A stretch of DNA of 64,000 nt from Elusimicrobiota bacterium (GCA_041660925.1 JBAZVI010000008.1:62001-126000); one strand, 5' to 3'; positions 52,072-61,109 are shown, numbered from the stretch's first letter. The notes: generated by a model not told the origin, from the sequence alone. Made by a program: numbers and translations.

Positions 52072-53710
52072 CCGCCGCCCGACGGTCCTCATGCGCGGCG
52101 AGCGCCGCATCGCCCAGCTCCGCGTACCCTCGAGCGAGCCGCCGATGCGCCTCGGCGTCGGCGGTGACGTCGTAGATGAGCAGGCTCCATCCCAGCCGGG
52201 CGGTCGGAGCCCTGTCCTTCAGCCAGGACAGCCTCGGGCCCGGCGGGTCGTAGACGCCCTGGAGGTTGGTCCTGCTCACGACGAGGAACTCCCTGCGCGG
52301 CTTCTCGGAGTTCCTCCACCGGAGCTGGATCGCGTTGGTGGACGCGAAGCGCTGGGCGCGGATGCCGTAGTACTCCGGAGACGCCGTCCCGAAATACGAG
52401 AGGATGAGCTCCGGCTGGCCCTGCTCCTCGACGAACGCCCTCAGCCGCCGGAGGTCCTGTCCCCAATCCAGGTTCGAATCGGCGAGGAACCGGTGCCCGC
52501 CGGCGGGGCCTCCGGCGAAGACGTTGAAGTAGGAGAGATGATGCGGCGCCGCGGCGAAGGCCGCGCCGGCCTGCAGGACGCCGGCCAGGACGAGCGCGGG
52601 CGCCCAGCGCCGACCGGTCTCCCGCGCGGCCGGAGCCGCCGAGAGCGCAAGCAGGGGGTAGAGCGGGAGGACGTAGCGGATGCCGAGCTGCTTGTGGCTG
52701 AGAGAAGCGACGAGGAGGTAGACCGCCGCTCCGCTGAATGCGACCAGGCTCGCCGCGTCCGAGCGTCCCCGGACGCGCAGGAGGCGCAGCAGCAGCGCGG
52801 CGGCCGCCAGGACCTCGACGGGCGTCGACTTCACCAGGAACGCGACCGCGTAATAGGCGAGCCGCCCGTCCCTCGAAAGGCGCCCCAGAAGGAACGAAGG
52901 ATGCCCGATCTCCCGGACCTGCGAGACCTGATCGAGGAAGGACCCCCAGCCGCCCGGGCTGAGCGCGAGATAGACCGCCACGACCGCCGCCCACGGGAGC
53001 AAGCCCCACGCGAGGAGGGTCCGCGCGCGGCCGAAGCCGTCCCTCCGTCCGAGGGTCCAGGCCGCCGTCGCGAGCGCGGCGGCGGGCCAGAACAGGACGG
53101 CCGTGTGCTTGCAGAGGACCGCGGCCGCCGCGCAGAGCCCCGCGGCCGCGGCGCGCGGGGCGGCGGGCTTTTCGAGATGCGCGCACAACGCCAGGAACGC
53201 GAGGATCAGGAAGAAGGTCGCCGTCATGTCGGAGGTCGCGAGCGCGGAGTGCGCGAGGAGGCTCGGAGAGAACGCGTAGAGCGCCGCGGCGAGGGCCGCC
53301 GGCCCGTCACCCCAGCGCCGGCGGGCGAAGGCCCACAGCGCCGCCGAGAGGAGCAGCGAGAGCAGCAGGTTCACCGCGCGCGCGCGCAGGAGCAGGCCGT
53401 CGGCGTCGTTCCCGCTCCAGAACAGCATCCGCTCGGCGAACGCGACGCCGAAGCTCCCCGCCCATTCCGGGCTCTGCAGCGGGAGCTCGACGCGCATCGT
53501 GCGCAGCGGCGCGCTCAGCAGCAGGACCGCCAGCGGAGGGTTCTTCGCGGTGAGACGGGCGTCCCCGAGCCGCCAGAGGACGCAGCCCGCCGCGAGATGC
53601 AGCGGCTCGTCGTAGACCGCCGAATGGGTGCGGGCCGCGTAGAGGCCCAGCGCTCCCTGGAGGAAGAGCGCCGCGGCGGCCAGCGCGGCGAACGGCCGGG
53701 ATCCGCTCAT
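52055..53710 (-). CDS. GT39-like membrane glycosyltransferase
   Basis: A 551-residue protein with about 10-12 membrane segments. Its N-terminal loop after the first segment contains YDEPLHLAAGC, like the DE motif of ArnT/PMT-type (GT39/GT83) transferases that use polyprenyl-linked sugars. The C-terminal part is a periplasmic domain (about 400-540) with DSNLDWGQDLRRL, a motif frequent in these proteins. Acceptor and sugar are unknown. It is divergent from a second set of membrane proteins and convergent with glpD. Confidence 0.75.
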   Translation of the reverse strand: MSGSRPFAALAAAALFLQGALGLYAARTHSAVYDEPLHLAAGCVLWRLGDARLTAKNPPLAVLLLSAPLRTMRVELPLQSPEWAGSFGVAFAERMLFWSGNDADGLLLRARAVNLLLSLLLSAALWAFARRRWGDGPAALAAALYAFSPSLLAHSALATSDMTATFFLILAFLALCAHLEKPAAPRAAAAGLCAAAAVLCKHTAVLFWPAAALATAAWTLGRRDGFGRARTLLAWGLLPWAAVVAVYLALSPGGWGSFLDQVSQVREIGHPSFLLGRLSRDGRLAYYAVAFLVKSTPVEVLAAAALLLRLLRVRGRSDAASLVAFSGAAVYLLVASLSHKQLGIRYVLPLYPLLALSAAPAARETGRRWAPALVLAGVLQAGAAFAAAPHHLSYFNVFAGGPAGGHRFLADSNLDWGQDLRRLRAFVEEQGQPELILSYFGTASPEYYGIRAQRFASTNAIQLRWRNSEKPRREFLVVSRTNLQGVYDPPGPRLSWLKDRAPTARLGWSLLIYDVTADAEAHRRLARGYAELGDAALAAHEDRRAAVIRCR

Positions 53711-53750
53711 CGAGCCCTATCATACGAATCTGCAGGCGCATTCAAAAATG

Positions 53751-53756
53751 TATGCT
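53751..53756 (+). promoter_or_regulatory. -10 hexamer
   Basis: TATGCT with an extended TG (TGTATGCT) lies 9 bases before the ATG at 53766, supporting that start over 53748. Confidence 0.45.
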
Positions 53757-53765
53757 GAGCGGCGC

Positions 53766-54173
53766 ATGAAGAACGCACGGCGCCTCCTGGCCTCGCTCGT
53801 CGTCTGCCAGATCCTCGCCGGCCTGGCCATGACCGGGATGCACGTGTTCGGGCGCTCGGAGCTCCGGGCGGCCCTGGACCCGCGGATCTCCCGCGACGCG
53901 GCGCTCGCGCGGATGCGCGGGCCGGAATACCGTCTCGCGGAGCAGCTGGGCGGTCTCCCTCTCGACGCGAGGATCCTCCTCGTCACCCCCGGGCTCCCCT
54001 GGTTCCTGAGCTATTACCTGCTGCCGAGGGCGTCCTTCTACGCCGTCGGCGTCGAGCGGGAGCGGGACCTCCCGAAGCTCCCGCCGGAGCTCGCGGGGAA
54101 GACCGATCTCACGCTCTTCTTCGGTCCGGACGGGCAGGCCCGTCTCCTCCGGACGGACTCCCTCGCGCGATGA
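53766..54173 (+). CDS. Small membrane-anchored hypothetical protein
   Basis: A 135-residue protein with one N-terminal membrane segment (LLASLVVCQILAGLAMTGM) and a soluble rest with an alpha/beta look (ARILLVTPGLPWFLSYYLLP). The soluble part resembles the tail domains often attached to GT39-type transferases, as in the neighbouring gene at 52055. Its stop overlaps the ATG of the next gene (ATGA), so the two are translated together and may form one complex. Function is unknown. Confidence 0.7.
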   Translation: MKNARRLLASLVVCQILAGLAMTGMHVFGRSELRAALDPRISRDAALARMRGPEYRLAEQLGGLPLDARILLVTPGLPWFLSYYLLPRASFYAVGVERERDLPKLPPELAGKTDLTLFFGPDGQARLLRTDSLAR

Positions 54174-55588
54174 GCGTCCTCCTCCCCTTCCTCGCCGCGG
54201 CCGGCGCCGTCCTCCTCCTTCTGACCGGCGGCTTCGCCCTCTTGCGCGCGCTCATCCCCGGCCGCCAGCCCTTCTCGCTCTTCGGGCTCGTCCCGCTGTG
54301 CTTCGGAGTGGGCCTCGCGGCCCTGGCGGCCGCCGGGAACCTGGCGATGCTCGCCGGCCTCCGTCTGCCCTGGGCCTACGGCGGACTCGCCGTCCTCTGC
54401 GCGCTCGCGTGGGCCCGCGCGCGCCCGCGGGGAGGAGCCCCGGCGGAGCGGCTCTTCGAGACCGGCGCGGCCGGCGGCCCCCCCGCCCTGGACGCGACGG
54501 AGCGCCTCCTGCTCGCGGCGATCCTTTTCGGAGCGCTGAGCGCACTGCTCCTCGCCGTCCTCTACCCCCTCCATTATCACGACTCCCGCGCCATCTGGGG
54601 AGCCAAGGCCAAGATGCTCTTCCACGCGGGAACGCTGTTCTCCCCGGAGTTCATGGACCCTCACCGGGTCCATCCGCATTTCCGCTATCCCCTCCTGCTG
54701 CCCATGGCCGAATCCTTCGTGTTCACCTGCGCGCGCAAGGCGGACGACCGGGCGGTGATGCTCCTCATCGGCCTGTTCTTCCCGATGCTGGTCTCCTTCC
54801 TCTACGACCTCGCCCGGATCCTGCTGGCGGACCGGAAAGCCGCCCTCACGGCCGCGGCCCTGATCGCCGTCCTCCCGGCTTTCTTTCTGTCGGACGGGAG
54901 CGCCTTCTCGGGCTACGCCGACACCCCTCTGGCCGCGCTCTATGCCCTCGCCCTCGGAACGACCCTCCTGTGGCGCCGCGAAGGCGGGATGCGCTGGCTG
55001 GCGCTCTCGGCCTTCCTGACCGGCGCCCTGCCCCTGGTGAAGAACGAGGGAGGGCTCCTGGCCGCCCTCACGCTCGTCCTCATCGCCTTCCCCGGACGCG
55101 GCTGGAGGAACGCCGCGGCGCGGCTGCCGCTCGTCGGAGCGGTCGTCCTGCCCTGGCTCCTGCTGGTCCGCCGCCTTCCCCTCGACCCCACCGACACGAC
55201 GGACGTCTTCCAGCTCGCGCTCCTGCAGCCGGGAGTCGGCCTCGACGGGGGGAGGATCGCCGCGTTCTGCCTCGGCGCGCTGTTGGGGACGGAGGCCGAC
55301 CCCTTCGGGAACAGGCTCCTCTGGGGACTTTTCTGGCCGGTCTTCCTCTTCTCCGCGGCGCTCTGCGCCCGGCGCCGCGACGCGCAGGGACTCCGCCTCG
55401 CGGCGACGGTGCTGGCCTATCTTGCGCTGATCGCCGCGGGCTACGCGGTACTCCGTGACCATTCCGCGGAGTTCTGGCGGAGCAACTTCTTCCGCCTCTG
55501 CCTGCCGATCGCTCCCGTCGCGGCGCTCCAGATCGCCGGCACCCTGTCGGCCCCGGAGGAGCCCGGAAGCGACGCCGAGTCCGCGTAG
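54170..55588 (+). CDS. Multi-pass membrane glycosyltransferase-like protein
   Basis: A 472-residue protein with about 11 hydrophobic segments. A loop after the fourth contains YHDSRAIWGAKAKMLFHAG, which recalls the acidic loop of GT39/GT83 or O-antigen-related transferases, and HPHFRYPLLLP follows. I assign it broadly to membrane glycosyltransferases acting on polyprenyl sugars; it could also be a polymerase. It is coupled to the small protein upstream. A strong terminator follows. Confidence 0.65.
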   Translation: MSVLLPFLAAAGAVLLLLTGGFALLRALIPGRQPFSLFGLVPLCFGVGLAALAAAGNLAMLAGLRLPWAYGGLAVLCALAWARARPRGGAPAERLFETGAAGGPPALDATERLLLAAILFGALSALLLAVLYPLHYHDSRAIWGAKAKMLFHAGTLFSPEFMDPHRVHPHFRYPLLLPMAESFVFTCARKADDRAVMLLIGLFFPMLVSFLYDLARILLADRKAALTAAALIAVLPAFFLSDGSAFSGYADTPLAALYALALGTTLLWRREGGMRWLALSAFLTGALPLVKNEGGLLAALTLVLIAFPGRGWRNAAARLPLVGAVVLPWLLLVRRLPLDPTDTTDVFQLALLQPGVGLDGGRIAAFCLGALLGTEADPFGNRLLWGLFWPVFLFSAALCARRRDAQGLRLAATVLAYLALIAAGYAVLRDHSAEFWRSNFFRLCLPIAPVAALQIAGTLSAPEEPGSDAESA

Positions 55589-55595
55589 AACCGGG

Positions 55596-55637
55596 AAAGA
55601 GAGGAGCCCGCGTCTTGAGGCGCGGGCTCCTCTCTTT
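55596..55637 (+). terminator. Strong intrinsic terminator
   Basis: A perfect 17-bp stem (55596-55612 with 55621-55637), with an 8-base loop, is followed by TGTTGTT. Confidence 0.9.
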
Positions 55638-55651
55638 TGTTGTTATCATCG

Positions 55652-55754
55652 CTCGGCGCCGAGTCGAGCGTTACTGAGTGCTCGGCACCGTCAACTCGGT
55701 GCCTGATACCCGGCACCCCTGGGTGTCTGGCACCGCTCGATTCGGTGCCGAGCA
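55652..55754. repeat. Nested inverted repeats of CGGCACCG/CGGTGCC
   Basis: A 12-bp palindrome CTCGGCGCCGAG (55652-55663) is followed by outer arms TGCTCGGCACCG (55679-55690) and CGGTGCCGAGCA (55743-55754). Inner CGGTGCC and GGCACCG copies lie between them. No gene is present. Confidence 0.65.
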
Positions 55755-55760
55755 TCGCAG

Positions 55761-55820
55761 TTCTCCCTCTCCCTACCCTCCCCCGAGGGGGAGGGAGCTA
55801 AGGAAGAACGAACCCTAATG
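55761..55820. repeat. C/G-rich palindromic repeat, copy F
   Basis: A 9-bp stem (55776-55784 with 55787-55795) and the tail AGCTAAGGAAGAACGAACCC. This is the most complete copy of the family. Confidence 0.65.
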
Positions 55821-55843
55821 GGGACGGCTCCGAGTAGCCCTGA

Positions 55844-56902
55844 TTAGTCCCTCGTGATCCTCAGCTTCGCCTGGTCCCGGTGGCGAGCGACGGCGAGCTT
55901 CAGGAGCTCGTCGACGAGCTTCGGGAACGCCAGGCCCGACTCGGCCCAGAGCTTGGGGAACTGGCTGATGGAGGTGAAGCCGGGGATGGTGTTGACCTCG
56001 TTGAAGTAGAAGCGCCCCGTGCGCTTGTCGAGGAAGAAGTCGACCCGGGCCATGCCGAAGCCGCAGACCGCGTCGAAGGCCCTGCGCGAGAGCGCGCGGA
56101 CCGTCTCCGCCGCGCTCTTCGAGAGCTTCGCGGGGATGATGAGCTCGGCGCCGTCGGGATCGAGGTACTTGGCCTCGTAGGAGTAGAACTCGGCGTTCGG
56201 CCGGATCTCGCCGACCGTCTTCGCCACCCGCGTCCGCCGTCCCTCGCCGATGACCGCGCATTCAATCTCGCGCGCCGACACGCCCTGCTCCACGAGCACC
56301 TCGGAGTCGAAGCGGAAGGCCTTGCGCACCGCCGCGGCGAGCTCCGAGGACTTCTTGACCTTGTAGACGCCCACCGACGAGCCCAGGCGCGAGGGCTTCA
56401 CGAAGACCGGGAGCTTGAGCCGCCGCGCGGCGACGAGGTCGCGGGGGTCCTTGAGCAGCGCGTAGGGCACCTGCGGCAGGCCCGCCCGCGCGGCCAGGAC
56501 CTTCGTGACCGCCTTGTCCATGCCGGCGGAGGAGCCCAGCACCCCGCAGCCGACGTAGGGGAGCCCGACGATCTCGAGGTGCCCCTGCATCGTGCCGTCC
56601 TCCCCGAAGGGGCCGTGGAGGACCGGAAAGGCGACGTCGGGGTAGAAGCGGCGCGCGCCGGCGACGAGGGCGGGGCGGGGCCCCGGCTCGAGGCGGGCGG
56701 CGACGCGCTCGAAGGGGAAGCGCGCGGGCTTCTTGTGCGCGAGGTACTCCTTCACGCGGCGCTGATGCCACCAGCGGCCCTGCGGGTCGATCCAGACGAG
56801 GATCGGCTGATGACGGCCGAGGTTCCGCAGCACGGACTGCGCCGAGACGCAGGAGACCTCGCGCTCGGCCGAGCGCCCGCCGAAGAGGACGAGTACGCGC
56901 AT
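55844..56902 (-). CDS. ddl: D-alanine--D-alanine ligase Ddl
   Basis: Ddl joins two D-Ala for peptidoglycan. The 352-residue ATP-grasp enzyme has VLFGGRSAEREVS at the N-terminus, PVLHGPFGEDGTMQG, YVGCGVLGSSAGMDK, FVKPSRLGSSVG, ECAVIGEG and the C-terminal RVDFFLDKRTGRFYFNEVNTIPGFTSIS. Length is normal. The ATG shares one base with the preceding stop (TGATG), suggesting translational coupling. Together with alr and the PBP it gives three cell-wall genes in the window, though not in one operon. Confidence 0.95.
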   Translation of the reverse strand: MRVLVLFGGRSAEREVSCVSAQSVLRNLGRHQPILVWIDPQGRWWHQRRVKEYLAHKKPARFPFERVAARLEPGPRPALVAGARRFYPDVAFPVLHGPFGEDGTMQGHLEIVGLPYVGCGVLGSSAGMDKAVTKVLAARAGLPQVPYALLKDPRDLVAARRLKLPVFVKPSRLGSSVGVYKVKKSSELAAAVRKAFRFDSEVLVEQGVSAREIECAVIGEGRRTRVAKTVGEIRPNAEFYSYEAKYLDPDGAELIIPAKLSKSAAETVRALSRRAFDAVCGFGMARVDFFLDKRTGRFYFNEVNTIPGFTSISQFPKLWAESGLAFPKLVDELLKLAVARHRDQAKLRITRD

Positions 56903-57414
56903 CAGAACACCCCCCGCGCCTGATACCAGTACGAACCCTTCATCATCTTATGGACGCAGTCGACGAAGACGATGACCCGGTGCTCGTTGTAGACGTAGCC
57001 CCAGCCGCCGGTGTCCTTCAGCCGGGTCCCGTCGATCTGGTCGTCGAGGATGATGGCGGCGGGATAGTAGCGGACCGCGGCGTTGTCCCGGTGCCCGCGC
57101 AGGCCGAGTTCGACCTCGGGGATCTCGGCGAGGAACTTGGGCACGAGCTCGTCGAGCGTCTTGGGGACGCGCTTCTCGGCCTTGATGAAGTCGTCGAGGC
57201 TGCGCTCGATGGCGGCCAAGCGGGAGAGGGTGTGGCTCTCGACGCTCAGGCGCTCCGAGCGCCGGACCTCGTCGGAGCCCTCGCGCGACACCGACTCCTC
57301 CCGCAGGCCCATCGACGAGCACCCGGAGAGGGCGAGCGCGGCGGCCCACAGGCCCCAGACCGCGACGCAGACGAACCCCTTGCGAAGGACGTTCCGGTCG
57401 AACATGGCGTTCAT
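56902..57414 (-). CDS. Lipoprotein with pseudopilin-like domain
   Basis: A 170-residue protein with a lipobox (LALSGC). After a short linker, a domain (about 65-165) has LAAIERSLDDFIKAEKRVPKTLDELVPKFL, then GLRGHRDNAAVRYYP and GWGYVYNEHRVIVFVDCVH. This resembles the globular part of type II secretion pseudopilins, but it is on a lipoprotein and not on a prepilin. The ATG at 57414 overlaps the mnmA stop. A second ATG at 57405 lies 7 bases after TACAAT, so an internal leaderless promoter is possible. Function is unknown. Confidence 0.72.
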   Translation of the reverse strand: MNAMFDRNVLRKGFVCVAVWGLWAAALALSGCSSMGLREESVSREGSDEVRRSERLSVESHTLSRLAAIERSLDDFIKAEKRVPKTLDELVPKFLAEIPEVELGLRGHRDNAAVRYYPAAIILDDQIDGTRLKDTGGWGYVYNEHRVIVFVDCVHKMMKGSYWYQARGVF

Positions 57415-58469
57415 TGTACCTCCTCAATAGCGGCTCCGCCCAGCACCTCGTCGCCGCGGCAGAAGGCCGCGGTCTGCCCGGGGCAGACCGCGCGCTCCCC
57501 CGCCGACAGCTCGACGCGCATGCGCCCGCCGTCCAGCGCGACGAGGACGGCGTCGAGCACGCGGCCGCGGTGGCGCACGCGGACCCCGGCCGGCCCGGCG
57601 ACCGGCGCGCGCGTCCAGGACGCCGGGCCGGTCGTGAAGACCTTCTTGAGCGTCTCCTCGGCGGTGCCGACGAGCAGCGTGTTCGTCGTCCCGTCGAGGC
57701 CCGCCACGTAGAGCGGCTTCTTCGAGCTCAGGCCCAGACCGCGCCGCTGGCCGATCGTATACGCGGGCAGGCCGCGGTGGCGGCCGAGGAGCCGGCCCTG
57801 CAGGTCGCGGATCTCCCCCTCCTGGAAGGCGCCGTCGCCGCGGCGGGCGCGCAGGAAGGTGCGGTAGTCCCCGCCGGGCACGAAGCAGATCTCCATGCTC
57901 TCCGCGTGGTCGGCGTTGGCGAGGCCGAGCGACCGGGCCTTCGCGCGGACCTCCTCCTTCGAGAGCGCTCCGACCGGGAACAGCGCCCGGGAGAGCTCCC
58001 GCACTCCCAGCCGGCAGAGGAAATAGCTCTGGTCCTTCTCCGGGTCCGCCCCGCGCAGGAGCCGGACCCCGTCCTCTCCCCGCTCGAGCCGGGCGTAGTG
58101 GCCGGTAGCCAGATAGTCCGCCTTCCAGGCCGCGCAGAGTTCGAGCAGCCGGCCGAACTTGAGCGTCCGGTTGCACTCCACGCAGGGGTTGGGGGTGCGC
58201 TGACGCAGGTACTCGTCGATGAAGGGCGCGACGACGGTGCTCTCGAAGCACTCCGCGAGGTCGACGACATAGTGCGCGAGCCCGAGCTTCTCGCAGGCGC
58301 GGCGGGCCTCGAGGAGGTCGCTGGGCGCGCCGCAGCAGCCGGAGCCCGACGCGAGGGCGCCTCCGAGCTTCGCGGTGACGCCGAAGACCTCGTGCCCGGC
58401 CTCGAGGCAGAGCGCGGCCGCGACCGCGGAATCGACGCCCCCGCTCATCGCCACGGCCACCCGGCTCAT
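57411..58469 (-). CDS. mnmA: tRNA 2-thiouridine synthase MnmA
   Basis: MnmA thiolates U34 of Lys, Glu and Gln tRNAs. The 352-residue protein has the PP-loop SGGVDS (9-14), the first catalytic Cys in NPCVECNRTLKFG (C99, with C96), the YLATGHYARL motif, the second catalytic Cys in ICFVPGG, and YTIGQRRGLG. It lies directly after a cysteine desulfurase gene (ATGA overlap), which should supply its sulfur. Confidence 0.95.
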   Translation of the reverse strand: MSRVAVAMSGGVDSAVAAALCLEAGHEVFGVTAKLGGALASGSGCCGAPSDLLEARRACEKLGLAHYVVDLAECFESTVVAPFIDEYLRQRTPNPCVECNRTLKFGRLLELCAAWKADYLATGHYARLERGEDGVRLLRGADPEKDQSYFLCRLGVRELSRALFPVGALSKEEVRAKARSLGLANADHAESMEICFVPGGDYRTFLRARRGDGAFQEGEIRDLQGRLLGRHRGLPAYTIGQRRGLGLSSKKPLYVAGLDGTTNTLLVGTAEETLKKVFTTGPASWTRAPVAGPAGVRVRHRGRVLDAVLVALDGGRMRVELSAGERAVCPGQTAAFCRGDEVLGGAAIEEVQ

Positions 58470-59626
58470 GCGCGGCTGCTCCTCAGGCGCTCGACGGCGC
58501 CGGGCAGGACCTCGAGGACGCGCGCGACGTCGGCGGCCGTCGAGCCCCAGCCCAGCGAGAGGCGCAGCGCGCCGCGCGCGAGCGGGGAGGGGACCCCCAT
58601 GGCTTCGAGGACGTGCGAGACCCTCGCCAGCCCGCCCGCGCAGGCCGAGCCGCTCGAGGCGCAGACGCCCTCGAGGTCGAGCGCGATGACGAGGTCGTGG
58701 CCGTCGAGGCCTTCGAAGCAGAAATGGCAGGTGTTGGACAGGCGCGCGGCGGCGCGGCTCATGCGCCGGGAGCCCGGGACGCGCGCGAGGCCCTCCTCGA
58801 GCCGGTCGCGCAGCGCCTCCAGCTCGCGCGCGTGCGGCGCCAGACCTTCGCCCGCGAGCCGGGCCGCGGCGCCGAGCCCGACGATCCCGGCGACGTTCTC
58901 GGTCCCTCCGCGCCGGTTGCGCTCCTGGTGGCCGGCGACGACCGGGACGAGCGCGGTCCCCTGGCGCGCGTAGAGCGCGCCGACGCCCTTGGGCGCGTTG
59001 AACTTGTGGCCGGAGAGCGACAGGAGGTCGACCCCGAGGGCCTGGACGTCCACGGGGACCTTGCCGACCGCCTGGACCGCGTCGGTGTGCGACGGGATCC
59101 CGCGTTCGCGGCAGAGGCGGGCCAGCTCGGCGACCGGCTGCAGGGTCCCGACCTCGTTGTTGGCGAGCATGACCGAGACGAGCGCGGTGTCGGGCCGCAG
59201 CGCGGCGAGGACCTCCGCGGGCTCGACCCGGCCTTCCCCGTCGACCTCGACCGCGACGACCTCGAAGCCGCGCCCCTCGAGGAGCGCGCCGAGGCCGCGG
59301 TGCGCCTCGTGCTCGACGCGCGTGGTCACGACGCGGCGCTTCGCGCCGCCGGACGCCAGCCGGGCGCCCTCGGCCGCGCCCAGCACGGCCAGGGCGAGGG
59401 CTTCCGAGCCGCCCGAGGTGAAGACGAGCTCCTCGGGCTTCGAAGCGTTCAGGAGGCGGGCGACGGCCGCGCGCGCCTCTTCGACCGCGCGGCGCGCGCG
59501 CTGGCCGAAGGAGTGGACGCTGCTGGGGTTGCCGTAGAGGTCCCGCAGCCAGGGGAGCATGGCTTCCAGGACCTCGGGACGGACGGGGGTCGTGGCGTTG
59601 TGGTCGAGGTAGACGACCGGCGTCAT
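58466..59626 (-). CDS. Cysteine desulfurase, IscS/NifS type
   Basis: A 386-residue PLP enzyme moving sulfur from cysteine to acceptors. It has YLDHNATTP, HEAHRG, NEVGT, HTDAVQAVGK, the PLP Lys in SLSGHKFNAPKG (K208) and the catalytic loop VCASSGSACAGG (C329). Partner mnmA follows with a four-base overlap; this pairing is common in bacteria. No iscU is nearby, so tRNA thiolation is its clearest job here. The start overlaps the stop of a lipoprotein gene. Confidence 0.94.
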   Translation of the reverse strand: MTPVVYLDHNATTPVRPEVLEAMLPWLRDLYGNPSSVHSFGQRARRAVEEARAAVARLLNASKPEELVFTSGGSEALALAVLGAAEGARLASGGAKRRVVTTRVEHEAHRGLGALLEGRGFEVVAVEVDGEGRVEPAEVLAALRPDTALVSVMLANNEVGTLQPVAELARLCRERGIPSHTDAVQAVGKVPVDVQALGVDLLSLSGHKFNAPKGVGALYARQGTALVPVVAGHQERNRRGGTENVAGIVGLGAAARLAGEGLAPHARELEALRDRLEEGLARVPGSRRMSRAAARLSNTCHFCFEGLDGHDLVIALDLEGVCASSGSACAGGLARVSHVLEAMGVPSPLARGALRLSLGWGSTAADVARVLEVLPGAVERLRSSRA

Positions 59627-60315
59627 GGTCCGCCGAAGAAGCTCTTGAGCAGGTCCTCGTCGCCCTTCGCCGCCGGCTTGTCGCCCTCCGGCGGCTTCGC
59701 GCCGGGGAGCTCCTTCGACTTGGCGGCCTTCTTCCCCTCGATGGGCTGGACGATGAGCTTGCGCACGCCCTCGGCGAAGATGAGCTGGCCGCTCTTCTGG
59801 TCGAAATAGAGCCGGAAGGGGGATTCCTTCAGCTGGGGGGAGTACGCCTTGCCGAGGTTGTCGCGCTCCTGCTCCCAGCCCGGGTTGTAGACGAGCTTGC
59901 CGCGCACGTCGATGCGGTTCTTGACGATGGGGAGACTGAAGCGGATGCGGTAGACGCCGTTGGAATCGCTGACGCCGGCGTCGAAAGAGGAGGTCTGGAA
60001 CGCGGCCTGGCTCTTCTCGACGAACTTCTCCTCGCCTTCGGCCGTCGCGCGCACGACGACGCCCTGGATGGGGTTGTCCTCGTAGTCCGTGACGACGCCG
60101 ACGACGTAGCCCTCGAGGAAGTTGGACTTCTGCGGCATGGAGACGAAGAGCATCTCCTTGGCGCCGGTGAGGCGGTCGACGATGACCGTGGAGGCGATGC
60201 GCCCCTCCGCGAAATCCTGGAGGACGACCTTCTTCCCCCCCTTGTTGCCTCCCACGGTGAGGAAGGCGCAGCCGGAGAGCGTGAGCGCGAGCGCGGGCGC
60301 GAGGAGGCGTCTCAT
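59623..60315 (-). CDS. Lipoprotein following motAB
   Basis: A 230-residue lipoprotein (lipobox TLSGC) with a beta-rich middle domain (about 60-160). That domain resembles carboxypeptidase-regulatory-like or Ig-like folds (GYVVGVVTDYEDNPIQGVVVRATAEG, then SDSNGVYRIRFSLP). A charged, Pro/Lys-rich tail follows. It is coupled to motB upstream and to the cysteine desulfurase gene downstream by ATGA overlaps. A role in the motor is possible from position, but nothing in the sequence proves it. Confidence 0.7.
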   Translation of the reverse strand: MRRLLAPALALTLSGCAFLTVGGNKGGKKVVLQDFAEGRIASTVIVDRLTGAKEMLFVSMPQKSNFLEGYVVGVVTDYEDNPIQGVVVRATAEGEEKFVEKSQAAFQTSSFDAGVSDSNGVYRIRFSLPIVKNRIDVRGKLVYNPGWEQERDNLGKAYSPQLKESPFRLYFDQKSGQLIFAEGVRKLIVQPIEGKKAAKSKELPGAKPPEGDKPAAKGDEDLLKSFFGGP

Positions 60316-61106
60316 GGGTTGTTCTCCTGGACGGCCGCGGCGGGGGCCGGCTCTCCGGCGGGCGGCGCGGCGGCCGTGGGCGTCGCGCCCGCCGCCGAGA
60401 TCTCCGCGACGGGGGTCCCGGCGGGAGCGATGGGCACGCCGGCCACGGGGGCCGTCGAGGCGTGGCCCGGGAGCGTCTGGGCGCGCGGGACGACCGTCTT
60501 CACGAAGAAGACGACGCGGCGGTTGCGCGCGCGATTGGCCGCCGTGTCGTTGGGCGCGACGGGGCGGAACTCCCCATAGCCCATCGCCGCCATCGCCAGC
60601 GGCGAGAAGCCCCTCTGCCGGATGAAATAGTCGACGACCTCGGTGGCGCGGGCCGAAGAGAGCTCCCAGTTGGAGGCGAAGTACTCGTCGTTGATGGGGA
60701 TGTTGTCGGTGTGTCCCTCGACGACGATCTCGTACTTCTGGGAGAGGTCCTTGAGCTTGGGGGCGATCTTGTCGAGCAGGGCGGCCATGCCCGGGGTGAT
60801 GTCCGCCTTGCCGCTGTTGAAGAAGGCGATGTCCCCGTTCTCCTCGATGCTGATCTTCAGCCCTTCCCGGTCGATCTTCACCTCGCCGGCGACCTTCTGC
60901 TCCTTCATGACCTCCTTGACCTCCTGGGCCGCCTGCTGGACGCCCTTGTTGAGGGAGGCCGAGAGGGCATAGAGGATGATGAAGAAGCAGACGAGCTCGG
61001 TCATGAGGTCCGCGTAGTTGACCAGCCACGGCGGCGCCGGATGGCCGATCTGGCAGACCTTCGGGTCGCTCTCGTCGATGAAGCCTTTGGGGGCCTTGAT
61101 CGGCAT
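60312..61106 (-). CDS. motB: Flagellar stator protein MotB
   Basis: A 264-residue protein with one membrane segment (about 26-50). It contains the proton-path Asp in NYADLMTELVCFFIILYAL, a plug-like helix and a C-terminal OmpA-type peptidoglycan-binding domain (EIVVEGHTDNIP, LSSARATEVVDYFI, GYGEFRP, NRARNRRVVFFV). A Pro/Ala-rich tail of about 60 residues follows. It pairs with MotA, encoded 3 bases upstream, to form the stator. Confidence 0.9.
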   Translation of the reverse strand: MPIKAPKGFIDESDPKVCQIGHPAPPWLVNYADLMTELVCFFIILYALSASLNKGVQQAAQEVKEVMKEQKVAGEVKIDREGLKISIEENGDIAFFNSGKADITPGMAALLDKIAPKLKDLSQKYEIVVEGHTDNIPINDEYFASNWELSSARATEVVDYFIRQRGFSPLAMAAMGYGEFRPVAPNDTAANRARNRRVVFFVKTVVPRAQTLPGHASTAPVAGVPIAPAGTPVAEISAAGATPTAAAPPAGEPAPAAAVQENNP

Positions 61107-61109
61107 CCG

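Noticed and set aside
55652..55754. CRISPR array
   Set aside because: Arms are inverted, short and irregularly spaced, and no cas genes are present.
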